The notes under the pieces were generated by a model that was not told the DNA's origin, ran no database searches, and worked only from the letters and a program-made list of their open reading frames with translations. Of a stretch of 64,000 bases of DNA, positions 1-13,200 are shown one piece after another (positions within the stretch are counted from its first letter, which is position 1; each line of letters starts with the position of its first letter). Position numbers and translations under genes: made by a program. The stretch comes from Calliopsis andreniformis (lineage: Eukaryota > Arthropoda > Insecta > Hymenoptera > Andrenidae): NCBI RefSeq assembly GCF_051401765.1, contig NC_135064.1:24030001-24094000 (forward strand). The letters are read 5' to 3'.

Positions 1-3000
1 TTTCCTCATAAGATAATCATCGCAGCAACAACTTCTGCATCACATATTGTTAATAACAATTATTATAAATTTATTTAAATAATATTCTATTAACACTTTA
101 AATAAATTTCAATAATTAGCGGACTAAGGAAGGGTCGAGACGTGGTAGGTTAATTTTCGTTGACTATAGGTTTATTATAAACGGCCTCGTTTTCCTCATT
201 TCGCAACACGGTCAAGTGGAGCATCGCGTGGTGAAAAATAATTTGCACCTTTACGAGAAGAAACTCCGCGAACCAACCCGAGTTCCTTGGGACGAAAAAA
301 ATCATCTAAGAATACGAATCCACGAATTAGTTGCAGGAAGCGCATTTCACTCCGCAATGCGCTTTTATTTCATTTCATATCGTCGGAAATTCACGGCGGC
401 GTGGCGTGGCGTTATGAAAAAAGTTCTTGAAACTTTTTAACGAGTCATCGAAGTATCGCGCGTTCCTACGGTCTGACAATATGAATATTGTAGTATTTGT
501 GAGGTAGCTCTGAAACTTTTCGAACGTTTTTCATGGACACCTTCAATTAAATATCGATTTAAGCATTGGAAAATTGATTTAGGGAAATAGAGGTCTTTGA
601 ACGAACAGATATGTAGCGTTACAGTGGAATTATTAACATCAACTTTAAATTGAATCAAACATCCGCGTGAAATATGAAGAAAGGTGTCTTCCCTCGTGTT
701 CTTGGGGTCTAAGAATTTCGACCACGGAAGAAAAACGCGGTCGAATGGTAACATGTCGTTAACCTTATTTCGAGAGAGCCAAGGATCGATAGTAATGGAT
801 CGTTGATGTGCCGCTGACCGGAGAATGGATGAAAGCACGCTACTTCCGGAAACGGGGAGCCCGACGAACCCTTCTCTCTCTATCACCCAAGAATATGGGA
901 TTCGATCGGAGACCTAGTGTAGCCCAGGTACAAAAATCCAAATAAAATATGAACTTGTTGCTACGATAACGCTGGAAGTACTGCTCTAAAGAAATGATAA
1001 AGAGGCAGGTGGGAAGATGAACGATAATCGCGAGGGAAATTGTCGGTTGAAGTAAATCATCTGGCATCAACCAGAAATCATGAAATACGTTCTTCCTAAG
1101 AATATTTATCTCCTAGATGGAATCTCAAGACGTCGTTGATTTTCTTCGAGCGGCTTACGTTTGTCGTGCGCGAGCTGTCACTCCAAAAATACCGTTTATC
1201 TGTTGCTCTAAATCAGTTGGAACTACCTCCAAAGCCAGCAGAAGCCAGATTTACATTTTTCCGCAGTTATTCAGTCTCGGCCCATAAATAATGCATGGCT
1301 ACTCGCATCGCAATGCGTATGGTTGATCAACGAAGCAGGTTGACGCGTATATAGGTGTTTATGCCGAAGGTATTCCCTGTCACGAAAGTCAGTCGTAGTC
1401 GAGGCTTTAATATCGATCGAGAAAGTCGCGATTTGTAAGGTAGTAAACTAGAGGAAAGCGAGGATAAATCGAGTAGCATACAATATGTATCAAGAGATGG
1501 CGAGTCAATTCGTCATTTGAACTTTCTTCTAAAATGAAAAGAAAGAAGTAATTTTAGGCAAAAGTAGATTGAAGTAACGCTTGCGATATACTACAGAGTA
1601 TGATACTTAATCACATGTAGTATTTACTACGTATGAACTGATAAATTTCTAAATACATTGGAGACATTTGGAACCAGGGAATGCTTCGACAAACAAGTTA
1701 AATCTCTTCTCGACACCTGAATAATAAAATGCTTTATCTACTTTTCGTAGGTACACTTGCAACAAGACGACCCCATCTAGTAATCTCTTCTGGTGAAAAG
1801 AGGATATATTCTGTAGGATGAAAGCGTATGTACCTTTCGATTAAACTCAGATAGATCAACTTCGCAAAAGCCCTGCATACTAAAATCAGACAAATCGTGA
1901 ACCTCCCTTATTAGCGACTAAAATATTGCAAAATCCAGTAACAGGAAGTCGTAACGACTTTCTGTAACACCCACAGCAAAGTGCGAAGTGCAAAGTGAAA
2001 AAGCGAGTAAGCCGGTTCCTGCTTTCTTTTTGCGTTAATTTTTCAGTCAACGTGGAACAGTTGGAAGAGAAGAATACGACGAAGCGCGTTCGCAACAAGA
2101 GACTCGAAGAAAGTTCGCAGACCCCTCTATTTCCTTCGAAAGCCATTCTAGCCACGGCCTTTCCAACAACCACGAGCATCTGTACCGTACTTTCTTTCCC
2201 CAGCTTTCGAAAATTCCAGACGTCGAAATAATCCTCGAAGCACGTACGGTTCTCTCGCACGGCATTACGGGGAACATCGCGGGGCGAATATACTCGACGG
2301 AGGGTCGAACAGGCGGCAAGCCAAAGCCTCGACAAGTTTCTAGACGTACTCAATTAAAAGTTCGAGTCGGCTGGAACAAGCAGCGCGAACCCTCGGTCCC
2401 CTTCTGTCTTCTAATTTTTCCTCGAGTGGATCCACGCCGATCACGGGAAATGCCACGATCCAGTGGCATTTCATTATCGCCTCGATTACACGAGTGCTCC
2501 CGGTTACTGCCAGGCAATTTCACTCGACCCTTTCTGGATTCACCGCCGCGATGCACCTCCCTTCCCCGTCTCTTTTACCCCGGTTGACCTCCGTCTACCT
2601 CTTTCTTTCGCCGTTTTACAGGCACCGCTTGTTTCCGCCGATTACGTCGTCGAGCTTCGACGATCGAATGCTAGCTAGATTCCGATCTCTATAGCCTGGC
2701 GTTTCGACGATCTCGCAATTTGCGCGCGTCCCGAGCAGACGGCCATCGACGACGATGCTTTTGGCAATCGCTTTAGACTCGAGGGCATCTCGCACAGTAA
2801 AGAGCGATCTACTTGTTTCCGTCACCGTTCGCAACTGTCGCGTGGAAAGCATGGCGCATATTGCGTGCACCATGATGACCTTTTTTTAAGACTCTCTCTT
2901 CAGGGGGGCTAGATAAATGAATAGAAATATGACGGAACTTTCGATTGTATTAAGCTTTTTGCTGTATTGTTTTTTTTAGTTTGTCACTCTATCGTTCAGG

Positions 3001-4153
3001 GGATGAATTTCGTGAAGATATATTTAGATATGTATACGACCTCGATAAAATGTTATCGCTTTTGGTAAGATAAATGAATAAATCTACCGATTCGCGTGTA
3101 TGAACGTCAGCTGTTTGCGAATTTAATCGAAACGCGCGATGAAAATATGGTATTTGATTATCTTGACTATTGATTATTCGATTAAAACATATTGCAAAGC
3201 AGTGCCTCGGTTTCATCTATCTGAATAGCTGTCAAAATTGTCGGAGGGACGTACTACTGTTCCTCTAAATGGATTGCATGAATAAATTCTGCGCGTAGCA
3301 AATAAAAAAACAATCTTGACAGGTAGGATAGGGAAAAGTCCGTAAACGGCTGTTGTGGAATCAAGTTGAACAAATACGAGAGCAATCAAAGTTTCTGTTT
3401 AAACGAGCGGAGTTCTCAGTTTCGAAGATTCATTCTCGAGTAATGCAATTTTTCCGCGCTCCCATTTGAATTGTAAAATAGTACATCGATAAGCGTTCTG
3501 CATTTGCAAGCACTGTTTGATTATTTCGAGTCAATCGAACCTTCCCTTGAGGTAATCTTGAAACTGTAGAGATAGTAAATATCGAGGCAACATCGTAAAA
3601 ATTGAACGAGTTGGTAGACTTCTCCGATATAAAGTACTGGATTTCTCTTAAGTACTATTTAGAATCTATTGTCCCTCTTGATTGCTGAATTCCATCATTT
3701 TTATCTTCAAAAATATACTAATCCTGAAAGGTCGTATACTAATGGCATAAGATACCTTATAATATGTTATCCCTTCTTTTAGAAACAAATTTTGAAGCTT
3801 TTCCTTCAATTTTGCAGAAAATTATTTGAAGTGTTATGTTCACATATTCTTCAGTGCACATAATCTTCAAGAACCAGAACTATTTCTACACCTCGAGAAA
3901 ATAAATATAAAAATGTTCTACACCTCGAACACTATATGCACATAGAGATAGTGGAACTTCTATCTACAATAATGTTTTATCTTGTTCTTGAATTTCGCCA
4001 ATAGACAGCTTCTCTTTATCGTCAGAATTTTTCTATTCATTTATCATTACGATGCGGGTACACATACGTTCGCGGGCACGTACGCTTACATTCGACAGGC
4101 ATGCTTCACCACTGGTTTCTACATCGAATAAGAAGAATTTTCTGCTGACTTAC
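1..4153 (-). other. unc-13 intron 5, 5' part (runs off the window)
   Basis: This AT-rich stretch lies beyond the donor of exon 5. Between 1.9 and 2.9 kb the GC content rises and short overlapping ORFs occur on both strands, but none resembles Munc13 linker sequence or carries a paired acceptor and donor. Nothing else functional was seen. Confidence 0.7.
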
Positions 4154-4277
4154 CGAAAGGAAGCTCCAAACGGCAGTCTATGAGAAGCGTGTGGCCTGTT
4201 GGCTTTTTCGTGCCTATGATTTCGGCGCCTCTCATTTCGAGCTCCAAGTCCAGACTGACCCATTGTCCGGAACCCTC
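4154..4277 (-). CDS. unc-13: unc-13 coding exon 5, end of C2A
   Basis: This 124-nt exon has acceptor TTTTTCCAG and consensus donor GTAAGT. It starts in phase 0 and ends in phase 1 after 41 codons. It reads [20 protein letters not shown], then [21 protein letters not shown]. Munc13-1 has [20 protein letters not shown] followed by [21 protein letters not shown], so order and spacing are conserved with no gaps. It forms the last strands of the C2A domain. No next exon was found to its left (1-4153), so the linker, C1 and later domains are outside the window. Confidence 0.94.
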
Positions 4278-7200
4278 CTGGAAAAAGGACAATCAGAACG
4301 TGAAACATTGGTAACAAGAAATTCTAGCGCACCACCCGCTCCATTATGGCGTAATTAAACGAATTAAGCGCCAAGGGATGCAAATGCGCGTAATCATGCT
4401 CCAGTGAAACTCGATTCGAACTTATTGCGTAAGACTGCTTCAGCGTTAGTGACGGTGGAATTGGTGCATGTGAAAATGCTAATTACAAGTAGTGTTACAA
4501 TTTTTGATTTTTAGTTAAAATTTTATCATATACGACAGTTTTGAATCAATTTTCCTAGTGCTTTTAAACTTTTGGATGACATTGTTTGAACATGACTATT
4601 AAAATTTTTTTATTTAATACGATAATTTTATATACACCAGGCTCATACATCATCCTTCAAAAGCTACTTTTTCAAACTACAATTTACACTCTACGTTAGC
4701 TTGCTAATAATTTCACTACGATCTCGAAATTTACACATTTTTCCATCTAAAAAGTCGAGCAGCGATGAAGCCAGCCCACAAGCTGCAGAAACGACCTCGC
4801 GTTTCAGCGTCGCTAAATCGTCGGGGCGTCGTTTCCATGTAAATTGCTGACGCGGATTAACGCGTTTAATGCAACGCAAGACGTGCGTATAATAAACAAA
4901 TGCTCGTTATTGCGCTAAATTCCGCTAATGTTCCATGTAAATTCCAGTTCTGCCGCGACAGGGTGAATTGGTATGCGGTTTGGTGGCGGAACCGCTAGCG
5001 AATATCAATCGATGGCGAGACAGTATCTTACTTACACCCCTTAAATCACGTTATGAATAAATGAATGGGACTGCTAAGCGCTCAACAATTATTCCCCTGT
5101 CGACTACAATTCGCTGGAGACTGCTTCTCGCGTTAAAGGGTTGGTTATTGGAGCTTATGAAATGGCGAGATATATAAATTTGATAAACACACTTTTTAAT
5201 GTTAGAATAAATATAAATAGATTAATTTTGAAAGGAGCACTAGGCAACTTAGGACGATCGTCTATGAAATATACTTTTTTATGAACATACCTGGATTAAC
5301 AAATAAGCAATTCATATTACCCATTTATACAAGATTCTAAAATACAGTTTCTGGTCATTGAATGAGCCAGTCTAGTTTCTCATAACCATCTACAATCATA
5401 TGAAACAGAATATTTTGAACGATCCTAATTCAGTCGTCTGTATACTTCTACCCAAAGTTTAGAAATGCACCCTATTTTGTCCCCCAAAAGAATCCTCAAG
5501 TATCCCCTCATAATTGGACCTTCTAATGAGAACATCTCAAGTTCTCTGGCTGAGTTGCATGAGCCTAGCGTCCAAGTGGACGCAGTTATTAGATACAGTA
5601 TCCGAGCGTAATTTATGTAACTGAAGTTACGCTCGTCGAATGCATTCTTTGCGCGATACACAGGATTAATGTCGGCCGCGGGAACAGCGGCGCGGACTAG
5701 TAATAGCTATGTACCGCGAGCCCAGCAACGCACATAACACGTGTACATAAATTCTGGAAGGGTCTCTTTCCCGCGGCCCGCTCCTGCGAGCCAGCTCCCG
5801 ACGTTCTGTACTCTCAGAAATGAGCTGCGAAGCATGGCTATCAAAGTGTACGCGCCGCTGTTTGCAAATGGCATGCCGTAATTAAAGCAATTCTCTTTTA
5901 TTCGCAGCAGCCGCAACCGACGTCGCTGGAACTTACTGCTGGAACGAATGCTGTGCCGTGTTTCTCATCGCGCAAACAGCTCACCGTCTTGTCTTAATTA
6001 TTTGTAACGAGATCATTGTTCACGAATTAGCTGTCTAGGTACACCGCGCGGCGATCGAAACGAACCATCAGTTCTGCTGTTTTCGTTCTCTTATTCTTAG
6101 ATAAAGTAGCAGAGATTTTGGCTTCCCTTGGATGGGATTGTCTTCGCGATTGTGGAAATTGGATTCCACGGTAAACTCGTTTGCAGAGAAGCTCTCTGCG
6201 GTTAGGATGATTCGATGCAGCTTGTGGAAGGTATTTCAATGTTTTTGGATAAGAAAGAGGTAGCATTGCTGTGGTATAAATATGTAGAATACAATTCTAG
6301 TGATTCTCTTTTAGTAATCTCTGTTGGAAATTTTGGTAACACTCTTTAGATTATTTGTGAACAATTTTGGATACTTTGAAAGGATCTACTATTCATCTTC
6401 ATATTTCTAGCCACTTTGAGAGAGCAAAGGGAGCGAGAGAATATTGTCAAACAAATATAAAGGTATACAATAAAATCTCTATCGCTTCTTTCTTCAGTTT
6501 ACGAACCTTTCTCTACTTTCACGCGTCTCCCAACTTTCGAGATAACAGCACACGTTAACACAGAGCGACAGGGATAACAGGTTTACCCATCGAGAAGGAC
6601 CAACAACGCCGATTCCGTCGAGGATAGAAGTTTAATTCGTATCTACGTGTTTCCACCAATATCAATTCCACTCGTGCGTAAAGCGCAACTTTGAATTAAA
6701 CTTTCATGCAAATGCGTCGGTGGCTTTCACGCTTCCCAACCTACGAGCACGGTCTCGCGTTTCGATATCGTATCGACACAGTTGTGGCTGCGACATCGGC
6801 GAAAATTAGGCGTTGCACAGCGTCTTCGGGTATTCGTTGCACGACAATGGAACAGGGAACGTGGCAATGCTGGCTGAGCCATGGTGGAACACCAGGGGAA
6901 ACGCAAATCCAGTTCAATTGGATTATTACGACGCCAATTCCCATTTGCCGCGCTGCTCCGTCGTCGAGCAAAAACACCTGCTTGCACCTGTTGTGTTCAG
7001 TCGCAATGCATTGTAACGCTGTTGGTTTTCGACCGACGTACACGCGATATCCTCGCGGGGCTAAGGTGATTAGACTGACGAAAATATGAACCCTTTGTAC
7101 ACGGAGCAAATAGAAATTAACTCGTGTCGACTACTGGGATGAAAGCCCGATGCTTAATAATTCACGCTGCGCGTTGCAATATTGACGCAAATACTTCTCT

Positions 7201-10200
7201 ATGAATTAAATAACGTTAGGTCAAGAGACATTATTCGATATGTTAAATATATGTTCCAGTGAGAGGAAATTTGCAACAGGAGGTCCAGAAATTTGCTAAA
7301 TTTGGAGCACGATATTTGCGCGACCCTACTTTAAGGAAATATCAAAATTTGTTGGAAATTTGCTGCGATCACGATGAGAGCAGAACTGCTCGTGTGCGCA
7401 GCGATCGGTCACCAGAGTCGGGGCAACGATGAAACCTTAACAAACCATTAAAATTAACCGCAGTCGGCGCGCGGTCGTTATCAAATTAAATGGATTTGTT
7501 ACGGGTGATTACAGAACCGTAAAAAATTCAATAGATCACCCGGTCAGAACGGGCGTCGCTGTAAAACCTCCATATATTTGGCCGTTAAAAAAAAGCGCAA
7601 CCTCAAGCTTCAGCGGATTTGCGGCTTAAACGCTCGGTGACGGCTGAGCGATCGAATCAATCACGCTCGAGCGAGACCTTTGTTCCCGTTAATTTGGATT
7701 TTTACGTCCAGAACCGATCCTTTTCGACAATCTGTCCGTATATTTAAAGGTTAGCCAGCCCCATCACTTAACGCCATGCAGGAAACCGAATTCGTTAAAA
7801 ATGCCCACTCCTGCCATTGTAATTAATTCTCTGCTAGACCCGCTTAATCTCAGTGGTCTACTTTTCAAACTGTTCAAAATTATTATGCTACAGTAAATAA
7901 AAGGTACGTTATTCAACCATATACAGCTACTGACTGACACAGTTAACAAAGTATCGCCAGAACTAGATTATCATAAGGATATGAAGTGAAAACCTGAGAT
8001 GTAGGAGCAGCCCTTGAAGAATTTCAATTTCCCTCCGTGGATATTTCAGAAGACTGAAAATCTCGAAGAAAAAGAGAAACTGTTTACTCAACAATGTTGA
8101 GAAAGGCAGTGCAGTTTAGGAGAGCGAAGAACGAGGAACGAGGAACGAGAACGCCTCTGTTCTGTATGTGAAGAAAATAAGGATTGTGTTTGTAGAAAAT
8201 TCCCTGAAAGCAAGAAATAAATTTCTTGAATGTACCCCGACCAGAATGGATTTGTTTGTCTTGAAAAATTTGGCGTGAAGTTGAAAAATAATGGCGGTAG
8301 GGACGAAGAAGTTCGAGTAAACTGCGAGCAGAGCGCATAGTGGATGAGCTTAAGAAACATAATACATACTTTCGATCACTGTTGTGAAACTTTGGAAAGG
8401 TTCTGCTGATGGCGCCTTAGTAGCGGATGATTTCGAGGTGCTGGACCATTTTCAGCGTAAACTCCATTCGCGATTTGATTGGAACCAGTGGTATTAAGGT
8501 TTCTTAATTAACATATATAGGTACTTTTTACGCTAGCTGACACTATTCGACGCTATCATTTGAAACTATAAACTATGTTTGAATGTTCCTTATCAAAATT
8601 TAATTCTTGAAGTAGCCCTTGGTTTAGCCCTTGAACTAACAATTTTAAATCTAACAGATTAGTAACCCTCTGTAAAACGAAACTCGGAAATAAACTGTAT
8701 TTTCTAGGACTGTTAAAGACTATCACGTAACACAATTCTTGTTTGTCACGCAAACTCGCCTACCGTTTTGTGCCACTCTAGCGGAAAGTTTCTCCGTTCC
8801 CTTTGCGCCTTTACAACTTTGCGTCGCTGACTTCCGTAGCTAGTGATCCCCCATAACAAGGCTTGTGCATACTTATGCTTAGCACCATCAACAAGAATTC
8901 TCATTTGCAGCGCGAACTTTGAAAAGTAATGCAAGAGATCACTTCGCTGAATCAATTACTCAAAATGTGTATGACAAATTAAAATCTCCACGTAATAAAT
9001 GACTACAGTTAAACATTAAATAAGGTTAAAATTGACTTGCACTTCATTGAATAATTTTCATTATGTTTGTAATATGTTCCCTTTGACAACGATATTGCAT
9101 TCCCCTCGAAATGTTGGTAAATGAAGAAATAAGAGCTAAGAATGCGTTTAAATACCTTGTGATTGTAGAATATGTCGTTGATAATGGATACGCGCCAAAC
9201 CAAAGCCGTTCTATCGTGCCCCTCTCGTCACAGACTGTTTCTTCTAACAACTAATACCTGTCCACATGAACTGAATACGAAAATGTACTTTAGAAAGGAA
9301 TTGTAACAATTTTTTCACTCGTTTAAAAGTCAACAACTAAATTATACACTAAAAAATCGTAAAAGTTCACGATCACTTTATGCGCACCGCGCTCACTGCC
9401 TCCATCTTGGATGCGCACAACAAATGCGCAGTCTGGTGCAAAAAATTGTAAGCATGCGTACGCAGGCGGCAAATTCGAGGATTGGAATACCAAGATTTAT
9501 TAAAGGACTGCTTTACTCATTTTATTGGGTCATTTTCTGAAAACGTATTCTATGTTTACGAATGCATTGTCAAATTGTGTATAATCAAGCAATATATTCA
9601 TGTAATATAACTACAAAATTTTTAATCGAGGCATTACGTAAACTTCTGCAAACTTCAAAGTCAATTTTGGATTATCAAAAGTTTATGTGAACACATTAAT
9701 CGTATAATCTCGCGAAATTGACTATTAGAAGTGACGTTATGTAATAAAATATTTTATTGCTTCGTAGTGTGCCTGGACATACGAGAATAACTTCTTGATA
9801 ACGCATCAATGCAATTTCAGTGGCGATAAAAAAGCGCTATTTGCGCGGCTAGTAAAAAGCGAGGTCGCATTGTTTAGTATTTTTAATTTTAAGTTGTTAC
9901 AGGTATCAAGACTTTATTATTGATCATTTCACACATTCTCCCGTCAATTTTAATTATAACATCAATCACGAAGTACCCTGGGGAATTAATAAATTATATT
10001 GCTTCTCAATCAATGTAATACAATCCTTTTGTAAAATAGAATCAAAAGAGGTACTTTGAAAACAAATATTTTTAAATCTAAATTGCCTTTATGACCCAGG
10101 AAAATTATCTTCAATTATTCTCTTGGCAACAAGAGAGAAATTAGTAAGGAAAACAAAATTACGTTAACGATCGCTTCAACTCGCCTATTAAAATTTATTG

Positions 10201-13200
10201 ACCGTTGAAATGGCAGCACCTAAGTCTTGTCCGCGCGTTGTGAAGCGAAAATGATGCAAGCAGGCAGTATTGATTTTTCTCGCATCCCAACTGACGTAGA
10301 ATTTAATTTTCTAAATTGGACATAAGAAAGACGAGTGGATGAAATCGTTGCTCGAATCTCGAAAATGAAGAGCGGTGAAATCTGTGAATAGATGGAAGAA
10401 GGGCGCAGGAAGGGTACAGGAAGAAGAACCATCGAAAGAGGTTCGAAGGAGATGCTCTGATCGAAACGACTCGTCTTTGTGCAAAAATGGTCTGAAGACA
10501 GAATGACAGGAATAATTGCTCGTTGCGTGTAATCTTCATCGACATGCGAATCCTTCGTTCCTTTCCATATTCTCGACTTCAAGAAACTCTACGAATAACT
10601 CTCCTTTTTTATTGCTTTGATGTATAATTCTCTATGGCATTTTTCCTCTAAGTACAGTTGTTGATACTCGCTATTTTATAGCATCACGTTCCTCTTATAT
10701 AATACTCTTGTGGATCTTGAGTGAGAAACAGGAACACTAATTGCATCACGAAAAAGCAAGAGTGACGAACTTATCACTAGTTTATGTATCCACTGCATAG
10801 TGTCCAACAAGGTTCCCACTTCATTCGCCGATTCCTCGAGTGTGATCTTTCCACTGTCTCCTTATGACCGTTATAAAGTCGTAATTTTATTTCCAGCGAA
10901 GGAAACAGCGATCGCCAGGATGACCGACATTCCTGGAACCGCGGTAAAAGTGCAGAGGCAGGCACCGCGACCAAGGCCCGTTCCAGTTAATTTTACGCGA
11001 TTATGGTGCTACTAGGGAGACGTGAATTAGGTTAGCAGTCACGGGGACTGGTATGACGCACGGCTGTTCCAGTCCTCCCTCTTCCTTCCGGTTTCAATCT
11101 GTTCAAGAGCAACCGAGGCCAATTATCGCGACGATCATGTGAGAAGAAATAGGAGACTGAATGAAACTGCGATCCACTAGGGAGGCGCACCTGGCTATCA
11201 CGATCACGTACAGTAGAAATGCCTTCGCGCCCAGTCGATCAATCTCGACCACTCGCGAAACCAATAAGTACCCTCATCGAGTGTCGAGAAAATATTACTT
11301 TCCAAGGCGCCTCCCACGTGTGGTAGACACGTTTTCTTGTATTTATCGGTTGCTTTGTGGTGTTCGCATTCTTTTTTCGGATTTTTATCTAGCTCGTGTG
11401 AAACAAGAATACCGTATCGCATGCTCGTGATCGTGTTTCGATGAATAATTGTTTTATAAAGGAATTCAATCGATTTGAGGCACAAACAGTTACTGAGAAG
11501 ATTAACGAAATCAGCCAGACGATATTAACGTGCAATTCCCTCGCTGAAATATGACGAACGAGTGCAAATAGATTGCAATACGTTTATTCGGACTGCACAA
11601 ATATCTGCGTTTCCATTCAATAACGCGTATTATTTGGACCATGTGATGGAACAGCTCGAAATAATCGTGAAAGTGCGAGTCGTCAATTCTGTGTCCACAC
11701 TGATAGAAAATATATGTGATACATGATTTTTGTATACAGTTGAACCTCGACAGTTGCAAAAAAAAGAGTGAGAATATATATAAACATCGAAGTTTGCTAC
11801 CGATTGCAAATAAACCCATGTAGAATGTAAAAACCTAAAAATCTATTTATAAATACCATGTATGCATAGTTCTGTATATCCTTTACCGCTTTTTCTCCTC
11901 ATTATTTTGTTTTTATTGCAATAATTTATTTGAATCTATGAAAAAATGCATTGCGAATACATCAGAATCAAAAAATTAATGCTAATTTCCTCCTCAATTT
12001 TAAAAATACTGTCTCCATAAAAACATAGATAATCGATGTTGAACATGAACGAGACACATGGCAAATATGAAGACAGTGTATTTAAACCACTGACCAACAG
12101 GGTTGTTAATGTCGTTTCGTGTCTGTCGCGTTCCACCCTCTTTGCGTATTTGTATCTTTTTTACGAGCAGCTCGTTGTCGTGGTGTCGGTGTAAAGATCT
12201 CGCGCAGCGTGGTCGCGTCGAGACAAAAAGAGAATTACAGCAGCAACGGAGGGTGACGCTGCTGGATACTCGCGAATGGGACAAGACGCCCCCGCAATTA
12301 AGCGACCGACGACACAATGACTCTCCAGCAGCCTAGAAATGATTGCGAACGTCGCGCGGATTCGCCCTGCAAGGCCAACGAATGCGACAATTCTCCTCTC
12401 CGCTGAAGGAGACACGGTGAAGTGTATTAATGACCGCATTCCCCTTCTGCAAGGGAGCCTCGCCTTATGTAAAGACAAATACGGCGCATCCTTTGCTTTG
12501 GTTTGGAAATTAAGAAGCGCGTTAATGAAGTCTTCGCGAACTCCTTTGAATCTTCTCGCGTGCATGCTTCTTCCGCAGCAGTAAATTGTTCCCTTTAGAT
12601 ACACATCTCTCTTTTCTCCTGATAATTTTTCTGGCTTCTGATATCTGACGGTCGTTTTTCTACATTTTTTTCTATTTCTAGAAGATGTACGATATTTTCT
12701 AGAACACATATTGTTCTTAAAGTTTATTATATGAAATATGTAGAAGGGGTTGCATACTTTCGAGTGAAAACACTATTATTCCTAACACGGATAGAGAGGA
12801 TATAAAGCTGGTCACGAGGTTCCTACGTTGAAAAATAGCCTGAGATAAGCACCGGCTTCTAGGGATAAGGGTATTTTTAAAAAACTCTTTAAGCATTCTT
12901 TACACCCAACTGATTCCTATTTTTTAGAGAATCCTCGTGCATTTCTTTACTTTGCTCGTTCTAAAAACTCTGCTTCTAAGAAATTCTCGCGGTAACTAAA
13001 AAAACACGTGTTCGGAATTTTCGCGAGAAGTATTGAATTCGAGTAATAAATAGTTGAAGGAATGTAATTTGCATAACTGAGTACGTGATATTGGATGCTG
13101 TACAGGCGGCTCCTTTCATTCTAGCCTAACATGTACGTTGACGCGGAGATGAAGTTACTCTCATCAAGGTGCCTACGTGCCAACATCACGCTGGTGTGTA

